Assembly: GCF_011386835.1 (NCBI RefSeq) | Contig: NC_088799.1 | Span: 74,357,302-74,421,301 of the forward strand | Length of the DNA stretch: 64,000 nt | Direction: 5' to 3' | Source of the DNA: Chrysemys picta bellii | Taxonomy: Eukaryota; Chordata; Testudines; Emydidae | Part shown: positions 12,480-23,251 of the stretch, piece after piece | How the letters are laid out: each line of letters opens with the position of its first letter | Position numbering within the stretch: the first letter of the stretch is position 1 | Notes under the pieces: model-generated | Databases searched by the model: none | What the model saw: the letters and a program-made list of their open reading frames with translations, nothing else | Told to the model about the DNA's origin: nothing | Program-made: the position numbers and the translations under genes

Positions 12480-13680
12480 TCAGACATACTGGACTACATT
12501 ATAGAACTAAAAAACAGAGTGCTGTTTCTGAATTCCATTAGAGACCACTGGCAGCAATCATAGCTTTCCATTCTTCAATAGAAGGTTATTCTATATTTGC
12601 CCATCCAATGGCAGTGAGGTTCCTCAGGGGGCTTGGAAAGCTGTTTCCACCAGTCAAATGTCCTCCTCCAGTTTGTGACCTCAGTCTGGTTCTTAAATGT
12701 CTTTATAAGATCTCCATTTGAACCGATGTCTACCAGCTCATGCCTCCATTTGTTGATGAAAACAGCATTTTTGGTAGCCATTGTGTCAGCTCAATGAATT
12801 GGGGAGATAGGGGCCCTTCTGGCATACCTCCCTTTCACAATATTTTCAAAGACAAGGTCACATTATGATCACACCCCAAGTTTTTACCAAAAATATCTTC
12901 CGATTTCATATTAACCATCCCATTCACCTCCCTATCTTCCACCGTAAACCTCACCTGGACAAAGATGAGGCATAGTTACACACACTTGATGTCAGGAGAG
13001 CCCTGGCCTTGTATCTTGACAGTACTAAACCATTCAGAAAGACTCCCAATTTTTTTTTTTTGGTCTTGATCACAGACAGATCAAAAGGGTCTGTAATCTC
13101 TAAGGGTATGTCTTCACTACTGGCCGGATCGGTGGGCAGTGATCGATCCAGCGGGGATCAATTTTATCGTGTCTAGTCTAGACACAATAAATTGATCCCT
13201 GAGCGCTCTCCTGTCGACTCCTGTACTCCAGCTCTGCAAGAGGCGCAGGCAGAGTCGACGGGAGAGCAGCAGCAGGTGACTCACCGTAGCGAAGACACCA
13301 CGGTAAGTCGATCTAAATATGTTGACTTCAGCTACGTAACTTAGATCGATCTCTCCCCCTTCTTCCCCCCCCCCCCCCAGTGTAGACCAGGCCAAAACAA
13401 AAACTCTCCAAATGGATACCCAACTGAATTAGCTGTTGCTAACAATCTTGTAATCTCCAGGCACCCTCGTACATATGAACTCATTCTATGAGATCTATTT
13501 CCACTTCTACAATCTTTCTCAAAAATGTTCCCATCATTGAAATACGTAGAACCGCGAGTTGGGCTTCTGTACATACCTTCCTTGAGCACTATGCAATAAC
13601 TCACAGTTCAGCTTCCAATGCTGCATTTGACTCAGCTATACTTTCTTCAATATTGGACTTGACTCCAAAGCCCCCTCCTC
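12480..13680 (+). pseudogene. DIRS tyrosine recombinase remnant
   Basis: The order of motifs follows the DIRS recombinase. 'LDYIIELKN' near 12490 and a region around 12690 reading FEPM and MKTAFLVAI are followed by SAQ-stop-IGEIGAL, where the family has SARR(V/I)GEL; the catalytic arginine position is therefore lost and a TGA stands at 12795-12797. After the inserted element (13103-13394) the frame at 13488-13685 keeps HSMR (13482-13493), the H-x-x-R pair of the R-H-R-Y tetrad, and WASVHTFLEHYA with the candidate nucleophile tyrosine at 13590-13592. A proline-rich end (KPPPP) closes the frame. Several frames and stops interrupt it, so it cannot produce recombinase. Confidence 0.75.
13103..13394. 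mobile_element. palindromic miniature element inside the DIRS recombinase
   Basis: The left end reads AGGGTATGTCTTCACTAC and the reverse complement of the right end reads GGCCTGGTCTACACTGGG, sharing GTCTxCACT. Inside are two nested palindromes: GGATCAATTTTATC pairs with the ATAAATTGATCC arm around TGTCTAGTCTAGACA, and CTCTCCTGTCGACTCC pairs with GAGTCGACGGGAGAG. A C14 tract lies at 13365-13378. It interrupts the recombinase reading between its arginine box and HxxR box. No clear target duplication was found, so the superfamily is uncertain. Confidence 0.7.
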
Positions 13681-13745
13681 CTTAAAGGGAACTGCTCAGT
13701 AGTCACCCGAGTGAAGCACCCATTGGGACATTAATCAAAGAAGAA

Positions 13746-14081
13746 GAAATGGTTACTCATCCTGTGCAGCAACTGTGCTCCTTCGAGATGTCTCCCCCTA
13801 TAGGGGCTCCACTACCCGCCCTCCTTCCTCTCTGCTTTAAAGTTCTCTGCTATGGAGCTTCACAGTAGAGAAGGAACTGAAGATGGTTCACCCACGCAGT
13901 GCTATATAACAACAGCACGGAGCACAAGACTGAGTAACACACATGCATGGACCAAATGGATACTGCTATGAGAAATCTCCAATCAAAAGTGCATGGGGCG
14001 CAAGTGCACCTAGAGTGGAGCAACCATAGGGGGACACATCTCCAAGAGCCACAGTTACTGTACAGCATAAGTAACCATTTC
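13746..14081. repeat. large inverted repeat at the DIRS 3' end
   Basis: The arm 13746-13814 (starting GAAATGGTTACTCAT) is complementary, at roughly 85 percent by eye, to 14012-14081 (ending ATAAGTAACCATTTC), with a spacer of about 197 bp. The position immediately after the recombinase fits the inverted terminal and internal complementary regions of DIRS elements. A related sequence ends the fragment at 44300-44840. Confidence 0.75.
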
Positions 14082-14174
14082 TTTCTTGCACTGTGATTCT
14101 TTTGGAATTAGATGTGTTTATATATAGACCCCAAAGTTGCAAATACTTATTTATATGAGTAACTTTACACATGT

Positions 14175-14412
14175 CAATTGACACCACCTCATCAATTATT
14201 GGGAGTGGATGTCATCCACCCTGATCGAATTGGCCCTGTCAACACTGGTTCTCCACTTGTGAGGTAACTCCGTTCTCTTCATGTGTCAGTATATAATGCC
14301 TGCATCTGTAATTTTCATTCCAGGCATCTGAAGAAGTGGGTTTTTTACCCACGAAAGCGTATGCCCAAATAAATCTGTTAGTCTTTAAGGTGCCACCGGA
14401 CTCCTTGTCATT
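14175..14412 (+). mobile_element. short Penelope-type 3' tail insertion
   Basis: A 238-bp insertion is bounded by an 11-bp direct repeat, TTTACACATGT, at 14164-14174 and 14413-14423. Its 3' part (from about 14325) matches, position by position with few changes, the tail of the Penelope-like element at about 34371-34450: GTGGGT-loop-ACCCACGAAAGC, then ATCTGTTAGTCTT and AAGGTGCCAC. The element is 5'-truncated and non-coding. It could also be a short non-autonomous element mobilised by Penelope-like proteins. Confidence 0.75.
14328..14366 (+). ncRNA. hammerhead-ribozyme-like core in the Penelope tail
   Basis: The sequence contains CTGAAGA (matching CUGANGA), a 6-bp stem GTGGGT/ACCCAC with a T-rich loop, and GAAA, then a GC-GTAT-GC mini-stem. 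This is the order of core, stem II, core and stem III of a type I hammerhead. An extra A separates the first core box from stem II, and the base that should be U16.1 is C here, so self-cleavage is doubtful. Penelope-like elements are known to carry hammerhead motifs. Confidence 0.5.
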
Positions 14413-14659
14413 TTTACACATGTGAGCAGGTCCTTGAGTAACTCACATGTGCAAGTGTCTGCAGGAGCAGGGCTTTAATAATAATATGTTTGTATCTGAT
14501 ATTTTACCAAGTTTAGTTTGACTGATTGTTTTTATTTGTAATTTACCTAGTTTTCTTTTGTGATTGTCGGTAACTTCACAGAAACGTTTCTCTATGATTG
14601 ATTGTTGATCTCCTTCTTGAAAATAATAGACGGAAAGGATGTTCTTATAGCTAAAAGCA

Positions 14660-14735
14660 CAAGGGGCGTCAAGGATAACTGTGTTCTATGTTGGCTCTTT
14701 CACAGACTTGCTGTGTGACCTTGGGCAAGATACGA
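14660..14735 (+). mobile_element. MIR-like SINE core fragment
   Basis: Contains TGCTGTGTGACCTTGGGCAA, the conserved core of MIR-type CORE-SINEs. Only the core survives. Confidence 0.6.
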
Positions 14736-17407
14736 ATGTGGGGTGCCTTTTGTTTTTGAGTATTCAACTTGAAACATGATGTAAGGCTATATTTTCAGAT
14801 GTGCTCCACATCTGCAACCATTAATGTAAATTAAAATAATAAATAGACCTTGGTGTTTCAAGTAATGTATTCCAAATTAGTGGATACTTTTTGAAAACAT
14901 AGGTCTTGGTGTCTTAGTGCTTCCTTTTTTCCTATTTGTAAAATGAAGATGATAATTCGTGAGTTTGTGAGGCTTAATTCAGTACAATTTCTAGGCACCT
15001 TCATTTAAAGAGAAAATGCCATAGAAGTTCAAAGTTTTATGTTTGTTTTTCCATGTGTAAAAAGTGAAGGTATCTGGCCCTCTGCACTCATGTCTCCCAT
15101 TGAATAAAAGATCTACCTGCCCAGAAGAGTTGCAGCATAAAGCCCTTGCAAAATAATAGTAAACACCATGGAAAATTAAATTGTTTATTAAAGAGAGGGA
15201 ATTCTATTGTTCATAATGTAGTTATGTGTAGTCATGAGATCCTCTGGCTATGTTGTAGAGTTAAGCAGATTCTAAAATTGGATTGTATTAAGTACAGAAA
15301 ATGTGAAAATATACAATCTATTCCAAGAACCCACAGCATTGGGATAAATTAATAGATGAATTTGTACAGTACGTGGTTGAATCAGGGAGAGATATAGTGC
15401 AATGTTGTACATTTGCCTAACAACTTGTTCTGAGAGCAAAAAACAAAGTACCACTGTATGTTTTTTCTTATCGAATGGAAAGAATAACAGTCTCAATTCT
15501 TGAAATGTAAACCCCCACATTAATTTTATTTTTTGATATGTCATTGTAATTCAAGAGATGTTTTTAATCTCAGGATTGCTGGGGCACAATAAACTATTTT
15601 AAAAGTATTTGGCAAGGATCCCTGTGCTTAGCAACAGTCCCTTTCATTTAAAACTGTTTTTTGAACCCAGCCATTCAAAGCTTTGTTCCACTTATTAAAA
15701 TAAAGTATCGTACTTCAAACAACTGTTTCAGAGAATAAAATCAAGAGGACAGAGTTAGAACACAATGCACAGAAAATATAAAAGTGAAAAATACAACTAC
15801 TTTGTATACATCATGTTTTTCATTAAGAGGGATTATAAAAGTACAGAATACTGCTTACTTTTATGTGGCTTTATCAGGATGTCCAATACTCCCCATTCTT
15901 TTTATAACGTCTTGAAATTCATTATGCGATTTAATTTTAATTGATTTTTTATTTTGAATGAGTGATTTTGATTGATGAGAGACTGCTTTATTTTGGTGTA
16001 TTTTCCAGGTATAGAAGTGATGTAAAACACAAAAGAGAAACTTCAACACAAAATATAGTATAGGTTCCACGTCTTTTGCTGTTGGTTTATATAATTAAGT
16101 GAGCTGCATAGTTAATATGTTTGTATATTTTTATATGAATCTCTTTCAAATGCATTCACTCTCTGTACCTACTGTTCAACCTCATTTTTGTTTTGTAGGC
16201 TAATTTACACTTCATTTAACATTTTTGTGAATGTAATTTTCATTTTGTTTTCATTCTGTCATAATTATTGTTTGTTTGGTTTTTGCTCTAGAAGCACTGG
16301 ATAACGCTGACTTCAGGAACAGAATGTAAATGCTCTATTTGCTTGCATAAATAACCCCATGTGATTCATTCTTCACTACGTCCTGTTTCACATGCATTCC
16401 TTAGAAAGTAAAGGATGATGTGTAATGCCACACAAAAATCCTGTTCAAACTATTTAGTAAAAGAGTTACACTTTGTTTAGTTTGGATTTACTAAAAATTT
16501 AATGTACTGCCTTATAGTCAAATACCTCTTTGGAATTGTGTCTGAATAAGGATAAGGGCCTGATCTTGTGAAGTGCTGATTGACTCATAGAGAGTCCTGA
16601 GTGCTCTCAATTCCCAGTGAAGTGAAGAGAAAATTGACCTAAAGGATGTCAGAATTAGAGCTGTGCTGAGAAAGGTAATTACATTTCACTAAGGATATTA
16701 ATATTTCAAAATTTGGTTATGTTCAGATGAGGAACAAAACACCAACATTTTGAAATTCTTTTTGAAAGGGAAAGCCTTTGGGTCTGCAACTCCAGGGCGG
16801 TCTGCCTGGCTGGCTGTCCCAGGGTCACAGAACCTGCGAGGTCTGGGTCCCCAGGCAGTCTGCATAGAACCCTGCTGAATTCAAAAAGCCTCTGTGGAAT
16901 GTTTTAATTTAGATACATTGATAAATTCAGATGAAAAACTGTTTCATCAGAATTTCTCTGACCAGCTCAAGTCTGAATCTTCCAGGGGACAGTCAACACC
17001 CCACAGAGTAGTGCCCTGAGTAAAGTCTGAAAAATGTGTTCCTCCAGAAGGTAAACATCTGATTTGATTCATCTTAAAGTTGCATATAATCAGAAATGAT
17101 TTTTCATATATGGCTTTTGTTCATTCTTCAAGAAAAGCCTCTGTTATCAGAGAGTTTGGCTGCAAACATGGTGCTGATAAACCATAATTTCCAGATAGAA
17201 CATGCTTTGGAATCTGATAGAGTGGGTTAATGTACTGTTCTGTCACCTCTGGGAAAACTCTATTGATCCTGTCCTAAATTACAAATGAAAGTTGAGTTTG
17301 TTTTCATCTTTATCCCCCATGTAATTGTAATCACCCCTCAGAACCACTTTAGCTTTGGCACTCTCCCCTCAAGAGAAACCCAACTCAGTATTGTGATAAT
17401 GTGCTAT

Positions 17408-17496
17408 CTTTTTGTGTCTTTACAGTACCTAACACAATGGGATACTGATCTGTGATTGAGATCCCTAGGCACTACCAAAATTCAAATTAATAATAA
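17408..17496 (+). mobile_element. MIR-like SINE 3' tail fragment
   Basis: Contains GTACCTAACACAATGGGATA and a terminal AATTAATAATAA, the 3' module also seen at 22340-22415 and, reversed, at 9548-9697. Confidence 0.5.
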
Positions 17497-19544
17497 GGTT
17501 TCATCAGATCGAGTGAAATATATTGACAAATTTATAGTGGGAATATTTGTACAGCTTGGTATTAGCCACTGCTGTTAGTTCTTCACTCAGCAGCACAGAA
17601 TCACTCCATTTACTAGAAAAAAATAATTTAGGTTTCCCCACATACTAAGAGTAGGAGTATCATAAAAATCTTAACAGTAAGACTGGGGAAGATTTTTAAA
17701 ACCGGCCTCTGCAATGCTGCCAGTTTGTTATTCACAAACAGACATTCAAACATGGAAACCAAGGAGTTAAATATCTGCCTATACTATTCGGGTGCACAAA
17801 AGTAGGTTTTAGCACTAAACGTACAGGTGCACATTGAGGCAAGGTGAACATTTGTCTCATATGTTTGTAGGACAATAGCCTCTTTTTTCCCCCTAAAGAT
17901 ATTCTTTACCCAAAAGTAGTGCAGATGGATAACCCACAGGCATACTGGCAAGAGAAGATATAATACAGGGAAAGGTTTGGAATAGTCCTGCAGAAAGACA
18001 GTGCTCACTGCAGAACTGCAGGATAATTCAATGACTCTCACTGTTAATTTTAGTTTCTCTGGGATTGGAATGATTTTTTTCTGCAGCACTGAAAGATTTT
18101 TCAGCTCCTCTCATTGACTTCAATGGAGCTATAACAATTGACATTAAGTGAGGATATGCCCTTCCAGTCCTATGCTGGAATATTACAGACAAGGAAACAT
18201 AGCTATATCATTTTATTGTTCTGATCCCTTACATTCCATTTCATGTTAATGCCTTTACTCTTTTTATTTTCCAATGGCCTTGCTCACAAGGCTTCTAAAC
18301 GACCCTATTCAAAATCCAGAGCTTTCTCTTTGCCTTTTCTTTTGGCTCCCTAAGCACACCAGAGAATGTCATGTAGATTATTAAGTGTATTTCTTATTAA
18401 TTTTGACCACCCTGCCTCTGACAATTGATTATAATCCCAGTTATCACATGTAGGTTTGAGGATAGATTCATTAAAAAGAGTTTAACATAATGTAAAGCCC
18501 ACATGAAGAGTTTTCTCTGTGTTAGTACTTACTATTACATGCATTTCTAGTGGTGCCCATCACTGTAGTTTCTAGGTGCATTTTAATTTCTGAGCACCTT
18601 GTGGAAAAAAAAGTTATTTCCAGGATGTTAAAATGCTAAATATATTCTGTTATGTTTTTGTATCTTGTATAAATGCAGCTTTTTTTATTATTATTTTTAC
18701 AAACCAAATTGGTAGCTTTGACATTTATTGGGCCCCCATATTTTTCATTTATATTCTCCCTTGTCTTTGCCATCTGTTATGATGGTAAATAAGTTTTAAG
18801 TGAGCTATATCTTCCTCAGTTACTTTTTCTGCAAAGTTTTTTTTTTAAAGTTGCAGTTGGATACCATATCTGAAGTCACAGCTTGTCTTCAAATATTTAG
18901 TAGAGTATTCCTCTGCCAAGGGATATCAATCTGCCATTTCCATTACTTACACTATAATTAAATATTATCCATTCCTTTCTTTCATATGTGGATGTAGAGG
19001 TTTTTAATTACTATTATTAAGGAATGAAGATCATCCCCCAGCATTTTTCCAGTTTGCAGGGTGTCGAAGTGGTTGCCTATTGTAGATGACCTATAATTCT
19101 CACTTTTGATGCGAATTGTTCAGTTGTGTGGCAAGTAGGTATCTTTTTTTTTTAAAGAGAGCAGCAGTGATTTTATCTTCGTGTACATTCCCCTTAAGAA
19201 ATTTAGTAGGTAACTTCTCTAGGCAACATGGTACATTTCAGTATATTTACTATCTATAGTTACTTCTTATCATAAGTGTATGCCTCTGGAGACTTCAACA
19301 TACTGTACCAGAAGAGAGCTCTGACTCAGAAGTCAACATTACTCAGGAATGTCACTTTAATTTCATTTCTTTACAGAGGAAACTTTATATATATACCCTG
19401 GTTTGCTAGTTTCCTTTATTACAGCCTTTTCTGTGGATATTTGTGACACAGAGACTTTCTCTTAGTCCTTTGAGGATAACAAAGTAAAATGGCAGATGGT
19501 TTTGCTTCCTTCCCTAGTAATACAATAAATGCTTCCTTGAAATT

Positions 19545-19815
19545 ATAATTGGGTTCAAAAAAGAATTAGATAAGTTCGTGGAGGATAGATCCATCAATGG
19601 CTATTAGCCAAGATGGTCAGGGACACAACCCCATGTTCTGGGAATCTCTAAACAACTGCCTGCCAGAAACATGGAATGGACAACAGGAGATGGATTACTT
19701 GATGTTTGCCTGTTCTGTTCATTCCCTCTGAATCACCTGGCACTGTTGGAAGACAGAATATTGGGCTAGATGGACCATTGGTCTGACTCAGTATGGCCAA
19801 TCTTATGGTCTTAAT
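19545..19815 (+). mobile_element. CR1 LINE 3' end
   Basis: The block GGCTAGATGGACCATTGGTC, followed by TGACTCAGTATGGCCAATCT and TATGGTCTT, is the highly conserved 3' end of CR1 elements in birds and reptiles. Upstream, AAAAAGAATTAGATAAGTTC also fits the CR1 end of ORF2. No coding capacity remains. Confidence 0.85.
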
Positions 19816-21344
19816 TTTTTCATGAGCTATCTCCTTTTGACAAGGAAAATACTTAAAGCTCAAAGTACCACTAGTAGAGCGCACTGCAGATTTTTCATGT
19901 GGCATATTTTTTTTTACATTCTCATAAATTGTTCAAGTATTATGTGTTTGCCAAAGAAAAAGTAATTCTAGCCCATGAGTTTCCCAAAGTTGTCAGCAGA
20001 CATGCTATGATAAATTGGTAATCATAGTTGCTCCCTCTTCCTCCTGCCCCAGCCCCTTAACCCCTAATGTTCTTTGCTTTCATGGCCTTTCAAGTCTGGT
20101 TTATAACAATATCCATGCCCTAACATGTCTGTCAGCTTCCTTTCATTGATACTTGTGTGGCATATAGTGTCAATGGTTCCATGTATATTTGATAAATTTA
20201 GAAATCTGTTACATTCATCAGTTGCCTCATCATGTGGTAGCAATGGATTTTTTGTGAAAATGGTTCCTAAAAGAAAAATATTAGATGAGCTTTAGCTTTG
20301 CAAAGCTCAGAGGAATTGGTGTTTGCATTCTGACTTATATGTAAGGTCCCATGTACTATGTCTCACATAAGACCTATATTATGCAGAAAGGCATTCTGAT
20401 TAAAGAAAGAGGTTCTCTAGCATTAAAATAAAGAATGTGTGCTGCATTGTTTTAAGCAAAAAGAAAACTGATGAACAATTAAGATTAACCCTTTTGTTTG
20501 TAAAGAAGTCTCACTATCAATTTGGTATTTATTAGCTTTCTACTATAGCAGTAAAGCTTTATTATTATTTTTATTAATGCAATCACCATTTTACCTTTTT
20601 CTACCTGTAAATGGAGTAATTGCACTTTTTTATGCTTTTCAAGTGAAATATTAAACTAATTTCATAGCAAATTCTGAAAGTTCATTCTCTTTCAGTATCA
20701 ATCTTTGTTTTCCTTTTACTGCAGAATTATACTTACAAATAACATCATATCAGAACAGTAACATAAAAATATAGTTAATGCAGTATCATATCATAGTTAC
20801 AGGTTTATTGAGTAAACATTTTATTTGAAGTAATATTCTACTAGCTTACCTATTATAATATAAAAGTGGCAAGGTCAGGGTTAGTGGCTTAGCTATTCAC
20901 ACCTGGAGAAATGTAAGTCTATTCACTAGTGATCAGTTTGAGGACACAAAACTAATTTCTATTGTAGTTTTTTGTTACTATAGTAACTTGTAAAAAGTAT
21001 ATAAAGGAAGTTGTTTATCTTTTTTTTAAAGCAGGGTCTTGGATGTGGCATTGCTCTTCTGATAAGAACTTATTGTAGGATATACTTTAACAAAGCCAAG
21101 TGTTGTTCCACAAAAGTCAGTAATTAGCAGCTCATGTTGGTCTGTACCTGCTACTTCAGAAGAAGGCTCCAATATGCCTACTCCCATATCCTAAGGGGTT
21201 AAATTCTTTCCTGGGTAAACCTGTGTGACCTTTTGTGGTAAGAACTCCTCAGGTTTCAGGGTTCATGGACAGAACTCTGCCCAGGTTCAACTGATAATCA
21301 TTACACTTGGGGATAGTCACTTGAGTCCAAGCCCATCAAATCCT
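19816..21344. other. AT-rich unique DNA, no gene seen
   Basis: No domain-bearing frame. A 14-bp perfect palindrome GTTACTATAGTAAC lies at 20974-20987 and resembles a weak RFX X-box. Confidence 0.5.
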
Positions 21345-21497
21345 CAGGTCCAAGCTCAGGTGGCTAGCCCAAGCTACCACTGATGCTTCAACATCCACAC
21401 TGCTATTTTTAGCTTGCTAGCAGGAGCAGAGCTAGCACAAGTATGTCTATTTGCACTGGGACACTCACCTCCCAGCTGCGGTGTAGATGTATCCTTG
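21345..21497. mobile_element. miniature-element fragment related to palindromic GTATGTCTA families
   Basis: Contains CACACTGCTATTTTTAGC, GCTAGCAGGAGCAGAGCTAG and an end CAGCTGCGGTGTAGATGTAT, which resembles the terminus of non-autonomous elements ending in TGTAGACATACC. The left end was not found. Based on recall and on similarity to the termini at 13103 and 45189. Confidence 0.4.
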
Positions 21498-21796
21498 TAG
21501 GCTAAATTTCAAATTAATCTGAGCTCAAGTTTGCCAAACATGACGCAGGACATTCCCTAGTACTACTTCGTTTTCTGGAGTGAATCTGGAGGAGGTAAAG
21601 GATGCAGCCAGAAGTAGCCTGTTTAGCAGCAGAATTTAGACTCCTCTGCAACAAACAAGGGGAGTACTAGCAAGCATCCCATTCAGCTGATGAGGATTTC
21701 TATAGACCGTGGGGACTGGAATTAACTTGCTTTCCCCTCCTGTTTTAGAGGCCAGTCAACTGCTTTCCAAAGATAGTAGTAGACAGACAGTAGATA

Positions 21797-21835
21797 AAAT
21801 ATTATTGTAGCATCTAGGAGCCCCAGTCTTGGACG
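21797..21835 (-). mobile_element. MIR-like SINE tail scrap, antisense
   Basis: TATTATTGTAGCATCTAGGA followed by GCCCCAGTC matches the reversed tail module seen at 9548-9697. Confidence 0.45.
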
Positions 21836-22119
21836 AGGAAGCTGTTATGCTGAGACTTTAAAAAGTGACCAGTGGTTTTGGGTGCCCAACTTGAGATCCC
21901 ATAAATGGGCCTGATTTTCAGAAGGTAGATGCTTAGATATGGGATTTTGCAGATCATTGTCCACATTCTGCCCTAGCAAAATTTTATATGGTTTCCATCT
22001 CAAACCTGGCAAAAATGTATGGCTAGCTTTCACTTTCAGTATTTAATGTTTATTCAAACATGAATCTCAAAGTGAAATTAGGTAATTTGGACTCATGTGG
22101 ACTGAAACTGGAAAGAAAA

Positions 22120-22415
22120 TGTTCCCACTACAGTGGTGAAGGCACTGGCCCAGGACTCAGGAGATTTGGATTCAGTTGTCTCTGAAACAGACTTCAAGGT
22201 AACCATGGGCAGGTCTCCTTATGCCTCAGTTTCCCATCTCTGAAATGTGACAGTCACTTCCTTTCCACCACCCTTTGTCTGTTTTGGCTATTTAGATATA
22301 AGTCCTTTTGGACAGAGGGTGTCTCGTACTAGATGTGTGTTCAGTACCTATCACAATAGGGCCCTGATCTCAGTTTGGACCTCTGAGTGCTACTGTGAGA
22401 GTTAATAAAAATAAC
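22120..22415 (+). mobile_element. near full-length MIR-like CORE-SINE
   Basis: The order is a tRNA-related start (GCACTGGCCCAGGACTCAGG), a core region (GGCAGGTCTCCTTATGCCTC, then AGTTTCCCATCTCTGAAATG) and a 3' module (CTATTTAGATATAAGTCC, then CTATCACAATAGGGCCCTGA) ending in an AT-rich GAGTTAATAAAAATA tail. It is diverged but covers head, core and tail, so it serves as the reference for the partial copies elsewhere in the window. Confidence 0.75.
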
Positions 22416-23251
22416 TGACTGCAAACCAAGCCGTCTGTCACAGAGCTCTATTCCTCTTTCACTGATGATACCCTCATTCTCTGAGTGGGAGATTTGATGA
22501 TCCCTTCCCTCTCCCTTGCATAATTGCAAATATGAGTATTCGTCATAATATTATCCAGTCACTTGTAAAGCCAAGTATAATATTTAACTCTGATAGATCA
22601 ACCACATAAATATACAGAGCTGATTTGTTTAACAGCTATCCATCACTATTCTTAATCACATGTACTGTGCTTCACATCGTACTATTGCCAACCTCAAGCT
22701 TTCAAAAATCATGAGGTAGAACATGATTTTTTCTTTTAAAGAGGGTTCTTTTTATTTCTTTCTGGGGCTAGAAACTGACTTTAAAATTAAATCTAAAATG
22801 AGATTCTCACTTAATCCCCTGACTACAGCAGCTGAGGCTTTAAGAAAAACACCAACTATTGCAAGTCTAACAATAAAATTACAAGAGTTGGCAACACTAC
22901 TTATTGTTTAAGCTGGATACATGTTAAAGTTTTGATTTTTGAACGTTGATTTGTCTCAGTTACATCAGACTGAAGAGAACTTCAGTTAAAGTAGTGGGAT
23001 TATACAGATGTCATTTAGGATGAATTTTAGCCTGCACAATTTTTTATAATTGGCAATGATGTAAGAGAAGGAAAGAGCCCAGCTTCACTTTCAGAGCCCA
23101 GGCTTGAGCCTACAGGGCTGGCATTAGAAAAAAAAATGTTTTACTTGCACATAATCTGGATAGCACTGAGAGGCAATAAAAATGGAGCCATATAATGTCA
23201 TTTTTAAGTTGTGTAATGTAATGGAATGGAACAATATTTGAGTCACGTGGC

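Larger units (their letters stand above)
11261..14081 (+). mobile_element. decayed DIRS-type retrotransposon
   Basis: This region carries, in order, the thumb of a reverse transcriptase, an RNase H domain, a tyrosine recombinase and a terminal inverted structure, which is the order found in DIRS-like elements. These retrotransposons integrate through a tyrosine recombinase rather than an integrase and do not leave target duplications. The copy is fossil: each domain is spread over shifted frames, with stops, and a palindromic miniature element (13103-13394) has landed inside the recombinase region. The 5' end is not defined; recognisable protein similarity starts near 11300 (LLGPIAADIF). A second fragment of the same type of element lies at 44300-44840. 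Confidence 0.75.
14424..19544. other. AT-rich mostly unique DNA, no gene seen
   Basis: No frame with a recognisable domain was found. The stretch contains two MIR-like SINE pieces (listed separately) and a few scraps of an older dispersed motif resembling 'CATTGACTTCAATGG' (for example 18110-18130). Confidence 0.5.
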
